From Prosopocoilus inquinatus (taxonomy: Eukaryota; Arthropoda; Insecta; Coleoptera; Lucanidae), in NCBI GenBank assembly GCA_036172665.1, contig CM069870.1, forward strand, positions 26,448,001 to 26,512,000: a stretch of 64,000 nucleotides of DNA, written 5' to 3'. Made by a program: the position numbers and the translations under genes. Below the pieces are notes generated by a model that did no database searches, was not told where the DNA came from, and was given only the letters and a program-made list of their open reading frames with translations. Within the stretch, counting starts at the first letter, position 1; each line of letters begins with the position of its first letter. Shown one piece after another: positions 58,901 to 64,000 of the stretch.

Positions 58901-59635
58901 AATCTTGCCGCTGCAACACAAAGTTTCACGAAATCTGGCATTCGTTCCACATTAACCTAAATAACAAAATACTGGGCAACTGCTCTGAAAGAATAAAGGC
59001 GCAGACAGCCCTAAGGTTAATAAGCGCTTTGATTCTGGGAAACACGAGAATAAAAAAGTCGTAAAAGAGCTCTAAAATAATATTTTAATAGGCACGTTTA
59101 TGTGGTGTGCTTTTTATGGACGGTACTATAAGAAGGTACTCCATGCAGCCAACATACTAAGCGATCTATTGATCTATTTGAGATGCAGTCATCTCGACAC
59201 TCTCAGCTTTTATGCCTGCCTGGATATTTTCGTCACAGAACCGCAGACGTTTGATTATTTTATAATTTTTACGTCACGACGGTATTCTAAAGTAAATCTA
59301 TATTTTTTAACTACAGCTTTCGAAATAAAAGCTTATCTAAGAACACAGTTCACATTATAAAACCTGCAAAATTACCACCAACAGAATTTTAGACATCAAT
59401 AAAAATGATATATTTTTTAATGTTTAAGAACTATGTAACACTGTGTTAAGATATGAGAAAATTTCATTTTTTGTAGAAAAAAATATGACTATTCAAAATA
59501 AACTTAAACTGACGTTGTTATAAGTATACTTTCAAATGCAGATGCACTAGAATTTCGCGCGACTTCGAAGACATAGTCGATAATAGTCGACTTATACCTT
59601 CAGTCGAATTAGTCGACGTACATTTGTCATCATCG
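55936..59635. other. Mostly unassigned; islands at 57230-57560 and 58735-59064
   Basis: Contains the MITE at 56471-56610. The 57230-57560 island has GCGACGCCTGCGGCGCTGC and a CACGTG E-box core at about 57415 within CACCACGTGGCGCGGCGCC, with an 87-codon frame that is not recognised. At 58735-59064 a 109-codon plus-strand frame has CPDDC and CVRC but no domain I can name. Other parts show nothing. Confidence 0.4.
56471..56610. mobile_element. Short TIR element (MITE)
   Basis: GCGCAAATCATTTAAAGCCT with GTTCTGTTTAAAAGTAAG on the left, and inverted on the right ACGCAAATAATTTAAAAGGC with TGTTCTGTTCAAAACTAAG. About 38-bp arms, 140 bp total. Inside, CAAAACAAAG(G/A)CC occurs twice about 35 bp apart. 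Confidence 0.7.
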
Positions 59636-59775
59636 ATTAAAGAGGTAGAGGTGCGCGATTAAACGATTTTATGCAAGTCGACTGGCTGATCGAGTCTATA
59701 AAGTAAAGTCCACTAAGCCACGATTACTTATTACTTATCTACAACGCAAGTCGATTAAGTTGAATAAATAGTCAC
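59636..59775 (+). repeat. hAT-like inverted arm, left
   Basis: ATTAAAGAGGTAGAGGTGCGCGATTAAACG starts a ~135-bp arm with GTCGACT-rich sequence (GAGTCTATAAAGTAAAGTCC, ACTAAGCCACGATTA). The reverse complement of 61493-61622 follows the same order (ATTAAAGATGGGCGACTAAG, GTCGAGTCTATCAATGTAAA, ACTAAGCTACGATTA). A GAGRTGGGCGA-type start is common in hAT elements. Further TAGTCGAC-rich sequence at 59555-59630 resembles the inner part of the right arm, so the arrangement is not simple. Confidence 0.6.
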
Positions 59776-59959
59776 ACTGACAATTATATAGGCACACAAT
59801 TAAAACCAAAATATCAAGTGATAAAATTACGTTTTGCAACTGAAATTTATATCATAAACGAATACTTTACTTTCTAAAGAGGCAAGTCGCCGTTGAACTA
59901 CATCAATAAAACTTAACTTAAACTCACGTCCCTCATGTCTCACGTAGGTGTTAACACAA

Positions 59960-59977
59960 ATTATTATTATTATTCAC
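59960..59977 (-). repeat. (AAT)n 3' tail of the CR1/Jockey-group element
   Basis: Minus strand reads GAATAATAATAATAATTTG, about 100 bases after the end of the reading frame. Short tandem 3' tails are usual for CR1-related non-LTR elements, so this marks the likely 3' end. Confidence 0.6.
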
Positions 59978-60083
59978 GTAATGCCCAACAGATAAAAATG
60001 CCATTTATTGAGCATGTAGTTGACATTTAATTTAGTCACCCTCGATTTTTGTAAGATTACATTTCTTAAGTTATTAACCGTCG

Positions 60084-61246
60084 TCATGTTAAAACTGTTG
60101 AGTCTGCTATTTTGTTAAAATAGTCGGTCATTATATATACAGGCGATCTTTTTACAAAATTCGAGTGTGCATTGGGACAAACAAATGTAGCCTTATTTCT
60201 AGTATTCGAGGGGGCTCTGAAATTAATCTGCGACAACAAAGAATTATTATTCGCGTTCCCAGTAACTAATTTGAAAAGGTAGACAACTGCATAAACAACT
60301 CTGCGGACTTCCAGACTGTTATAGTCAAACATGTTCAATAGAGTGGATAACGAATATCATCTCTGACGTGATATGAGCCAACTTGTCTGTAATATAAATA
60401 TTTTAAGAATTTCTCTTGAACATTTTCAAGCATATCTTTTTGATATTTATAGAACGGAAACCATACTATTGAACAATATTCCAATATAGATCTCACTAAA
60501 GAGGAATACAACATTTCAACTGCTTTCATATTTGTAAATTCTCGAGTACTGCGTATAACAAATCCTAACATTTTGTTAGTAATTTCTCGAAGATGTGCTT
60601 CAAAAGTGAAGTGGGTGTCAAAAGTTACTCCTAAGTCTCTAATCTTTTCATTTTTCTCTACCACAGATGATCCAATCCAGTAATCATATTCAACTACATT
60701 TATTTTTCTAGTATATGTAACAACCTTACATTTATCCACATTTACGTTAAGTTTATTTATTGTACACCACTCAATCAGATGATCTAACTGTTGTTGTAAA
60801 AATTGACAATCACTGATGTCTTTGATTTTACAAAAAAATTTAACGTCATCCGCAAATAATAAATTATGACATTTAATAACTCCTGTCAGATCATTAATAT
60901 AAATGGAAAATAAAAGAGGACCCAAATTAGACCCTTGGGGTACACCCGACGTCGGAAAATAAGGTCTTGACTCAACACCTCGGTAGACTACGGTGGAACT
61001 TCTCATAGACAAATAGGAATTAAAAAAATCAACTATATTCGAACAGAAACCAATAAGTGAAAGCTTATAAAGTAATAGCTTATGATCCACTCTATCAAAA
61101 GCTTTTCCGAAATCTGTATCTTTTAACGATCTTGGTATTCTACATATCAGAGGAATAACCACAAGAATAACACTGGAAATACGTATGTGTTTTTCTCCAC
61201 TAAATTCCTCAGTTAACTGTACAAAACGTTTTAGGATAAGTAACAC
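60084..61246 (-). pseudogene. CR1/Jockey-group non-LTR reverse transcriptase, 5'-truncated
   Basis: Reading right to left, retroelement similarity starts around 61120 with TDFGKAFDRVDHKLLLYKLS (first catalytic Asp near 61114). The preceding ~43 residues do not look like reverse transcriptase, and TATACAGGCTATTTCAAG at about 61266 suggests a junction with another repeat. TSGVPQGSNLGPLLFSIYIN, LLFADDVKFFCKI with the catalytic DD, the thumb (NKLNVNVDKCKVVTYTRK, KIRDLGVTFDTHFTFEAHL) and SILEYCSIVWFPFYK follow. A -1 frameshift at about 60335-60340 moves the frame to the C-terminal part (FDYNSLEVRRVVYAVVYLF, LSQINFRAPSNTRNKATF), which stops at 60084. Endonuclease and ORF1 are absent. Apart from the frameshift the frame is unusually intact, so it is fairly young. 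Confidence 0.9.
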
Positions 61247-61492
61247 ATCTCTTGAAATAGCCTGTATAGATTATATGGAGTTCATTCTGATGTTACTTTC
61301 GTAATTACTAATGACAGAGGACAATTAATTGACAATGACAAAGTTGACTAACTCGACTAAAGGTAAAACGATGCTGACCATAAATGATACCAATTGACAA
61401 TCTCATAGCCCTTACGCTGAATGTTCTTAAGGGTATGGTTCGCATGCAGGAGCATCATTTAAGTTGAGCGTTGTAGTACAAGTCGACTATTG

Positions 61493-61622
61493 CCGACTAT
61501 TTAGTCGAAGTCAAAAAACAAGCACTGTTCACTAATTAATCGTAGCTTAGTCGACTTTACATTGATAGACTCGACTTGTAATCTACTTGTATAATAGAAA
61601 ATCGCTTAGTCGCCCATCTTTA
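61493..61622 (-). repeat. hAT-like inverted arm, right
   Basis: Inverted partner of 59636-59775 across the retroelement. On the plus strand it ends ATCGCTTAGTCGCCCATCTT with TAAT. Simplest reading: the retrotransposon inserted inside a hAT-like element. No matching 8-bp flanks were found, so the boundaries stay provisional. Confidence 0.6.
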
Positions 61623-64000
61623 ATGCAACGCAACGCTCACTTCATACAGGTCTGATTCATCAGGTGGGAGAATTTTTCGACTTGAAAACTGATTCATCTG
61701 AATTGCGATACAACACAGAAATTCACCGTTTTAAGTTATCTTTTGTCCTTATTGTGTAGTAAGCCGAGTGCATAGATCTTGACGGTTCAAGCGAGAAACG
61801 TTTGCGTCGCAGTCCCAGGAAACTGGATAATGCCTTGAAACCTGATATTACTCCGCGATGACTCCGGCCTATTATTGAAGATGGTGTTGATGGAAGGAAT
61901 TTGGTAAATCGTATGAGTAACAAATTTGATTAATTCGAAAAAGAGTTGCGGTAATTAGAATCTTTCATCTCAATCAATTTTTTTCCTTGTTGCTGCTCTT
62001 GAGAGTTGGACGATTTTCTTTTTCCTTTATAATTATTTTTTTGATGAATATTCAAACTTTCACTCAACTATCTACCAGCACTTCTGCATCAAATAGATCT
62101 AGTAGCATTGCAATCAGACGTTTCGTTTCTTCAAGATCATCTTCAACTTTAATTTTTTTTAAATAACAGGAATTTATTTTATTCGTGACAACAAAGCACA
62201 TTTAAAGCTTTCCTCTTGTTCAATATTAAAACAAATGTATTTTAATATTGACACCTTTTGATTAAGAAGTTTATGTCAACTTTGAGGTTTTCTTTTTATA
62301 TTACTTCAAAAAAATATAAACTGTAATGAAATTGTCTCGTCTTTTCTGACTTTAGCTACATAGATATTTCTGTATCATTTAAAGACACCATCTATTTTGA
62401 ATATCTATTTATATTATCTATTTATTATATATTTATATTTTGAACGTAAGAAAGGGGGAGATACTTTTTTTACGAATTTTTGGTGTAGTGTAAAAGACAA
62501 GCCGTTATGAACTTAATTACAACAAACGAATTAAGAATTAGAGACAGCGTTTCTGTCAAATTTTCAGAAAACCTTTTTCTTCTATCGGTTTTTGCAACTC
62601 TATTCAACATAGACAATTGTAAACTTATTCACATTATTCTGGCAAAATCATAAAATACAAATTGACTTTAGCAAAGATACCAGACATCTCCATAAATTGA
62701 AATTTAGTTTTGAGTTTTCTTATGGATTTTATACGAGGCTAAATACAAATAAATGATTTATATTTATAATACATCATTTTTTTTAATTTGCAGAAATACT
62801 GGAAGGCAAATTCGAGGGAACTACGACAGGTTATTTACTTGTTTATGTGATAAGGCAAAACTTACCCGTTCAGTAGAACATTCTCATTCTCAGCAAGAAA
62901 AAATGAAGTAACTTACCTGCAAATAAAACATAACGGTAACAATTATATTTTAACCTTCTTAATTATATTAAACACATAAAATTTATTGGAACAAAAATAT
63001 TCGCGATTCGAGATTTAGCTTCTATTACAATAGAATTAATACATTCACAGAACCGAATAATAAAACACCAATAAGGTTTTTGACAATAAAGTCATACATT
63101 CAAAAAATATTATAGTATCTTTTTGTGTTATATTATTGACTTACCTATCCATATTTTGACAAAAAAAATAAAGGAAAGTCTGACATTTATTTAATTAAGA
63201 CAAGGTTAATCTAAATACAAAAGTCATTACGATATTAAACATTATACGGGGCGGTTCCAATATAACGTGCCAAACTCCGACCAGTAATTCACCTCGTCTA
63301 AACGAGTGAAAGAGTCTAATATAATGCAATTTTTGGATTCAGTTTTTGGTTTAAGAAAAGACTAAAGGTAGTAAAATGTTTGAGAGCCACTGAATAATAC
63401 CTTTGTGGATTATATTTTATCTCCACGCTGTATATCTGATTTAAACAATAGCAAAGCAGATATAAAAATCTGAGAACTCTGCACTATTTTACTAGAAACT
63501 ATGCTTATGGTTGTAATCTGAGATTTACGTAGATTATTTATCAAGAAATAATTTTAAAAATGATTTATAATAATTATTTTGTAGAATGATATGTTGAACC
63601 AGTTTCATTTATTATGATAGATTTTGTCTTTACAAGGAGAAGAAAGCTTTATTACTTGTCGCATTAATTACCGCCGTGATGTACTCATTATATTAATTAG
63701 TTAATTACAAAGAGATTTCAGTAATGCCGAGAAACATAAATTACCAACGAACAACAGATAATTTAGAGCGACAGTCGTTTGTTTCTCTCCGAGCGCGGTG
63801 CACATTTCCCAAAACCTTGCAAACAACATCCCGAATACAAAAACAAATTGATTTCTATTTATACGCATGATATTTAAATAAATTCACACGGGACGACGGC
63901 GTAAACAAAATAAATAATAGGCTGGGTACATAAATTACAACAACATATGAATACATGTTAATTTAACGGATAAAATAACAATCATACTGAGGGTATTTTG
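61623..64000. other. Unassigned AT-rich stretch
   Basis: No gene, TIR pair or other structure recognised. The 66-codon minus-strand frame at 61723-61923 has no known domain. A short less AT-rich patch (CTCCGAGCGCGGTGCAC) occurs at about 63787-63803. Confidence 0.45.

Noticed and set aside
58735..59064. 109-codon frame with CPDDC and CVRC, a possible zinc-binding protein
   Set aside because: Cysteine spacing fits no zinc finger I can name, there are no neighbouring exons, and the frame is short. Left as an unexplained island.
1..64000. CRISPR arrays, bacterial operons or a viral genome
   Set aside because: No regularly spaced short repeats, no ribosome-site gene packing, and no viral structural or polymerase genes; all recognised coding remains are eukaryotic transposons.

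Overview
The window reads as arthropod, most probably insect, nuclear DNA. It is very AT-rich, has no bacterial-style gene packing, and is full of insect-type transposon remains: Jockey-like, CR1/Jockey-group and RTE-like non-LTR retrotransposons, a Tigger/pogo element with a small intron, Tc1 and mariner pseudogenes, hAT-type non-autonomous elements, and many palindromic or TA-flanked MITEs. I cannot fix the order; a beetle-like genome is a guess. I found no convincing host protein-coding gene, no tRNA or rRNA, and no CRISPR. Most short open frames are chance. The window looks like a large intron or intergenic region.

Layout. 0-10 kb: mostly unassigned AT-rich DNA with one decayed mariner transposase (5985-6479). 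10.4-13.7 kb: a 5'-truncated Jockey-like reverse transcriptase on the minus strand, interrupted by a hAT-type MITE with an 8-bp target duplication. Next to it is a Tigger-like MITE whose right end is copied as an almost perfect inverted repeat with 197-bp arms. 14.9-18.2 kb: a tandemly duplicated repeat with a nested foldback element, then a TA-flanked MITE with a duplicated terminus. 19.2-21.2 kb: a nearly whole Tigger transposon pseudogene. 21.9-32.3 kb: a second hAT-type MITE, a mariner fragment, and several foldback or CAGGG-ended repeats. 32.75-35.0 kb: an RTE/BovB-like retrotransposon remnant, from endonuclease to a short tandem tail. 37-45 kb: small MITEs, a third hAT-type MITE copy, a Tc1 fragment, and a 1.15-kb foldback element whose right half is tandemly duplicated. 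48.2-49.1 kb: a Tc1 transposase pseudogene. 54.9-56.6 kb: two MITEs and an inverted copy of a repeat also seen at 31.7 kb. 59.6-61.6 kb: a CR1/Jockey-group reverse transcriptase lying between inverted TCGACTA-rich arms with hAT-like ends.

Several islands are less AT-rich (about 14.2-14.45, 18.65-18.88, 30.9-31.2, 43.08-43.46, 46.55-46.85, 52.6-52.86, 57.2-57.5 and 58.7-59.06 kb). They have no recognisable coding content and are the best candidates for conserved regulatory DNA or undetected exons. The elements do not form a pathway. Nesting gives an order of events: the hAT-type MITE postdates the Jockey-like copy; the foldback at 15.2 kb sits inside only one copy of a tandem duplication; and the 60-kb retrotransposon probably landed inside a hAT-like element.
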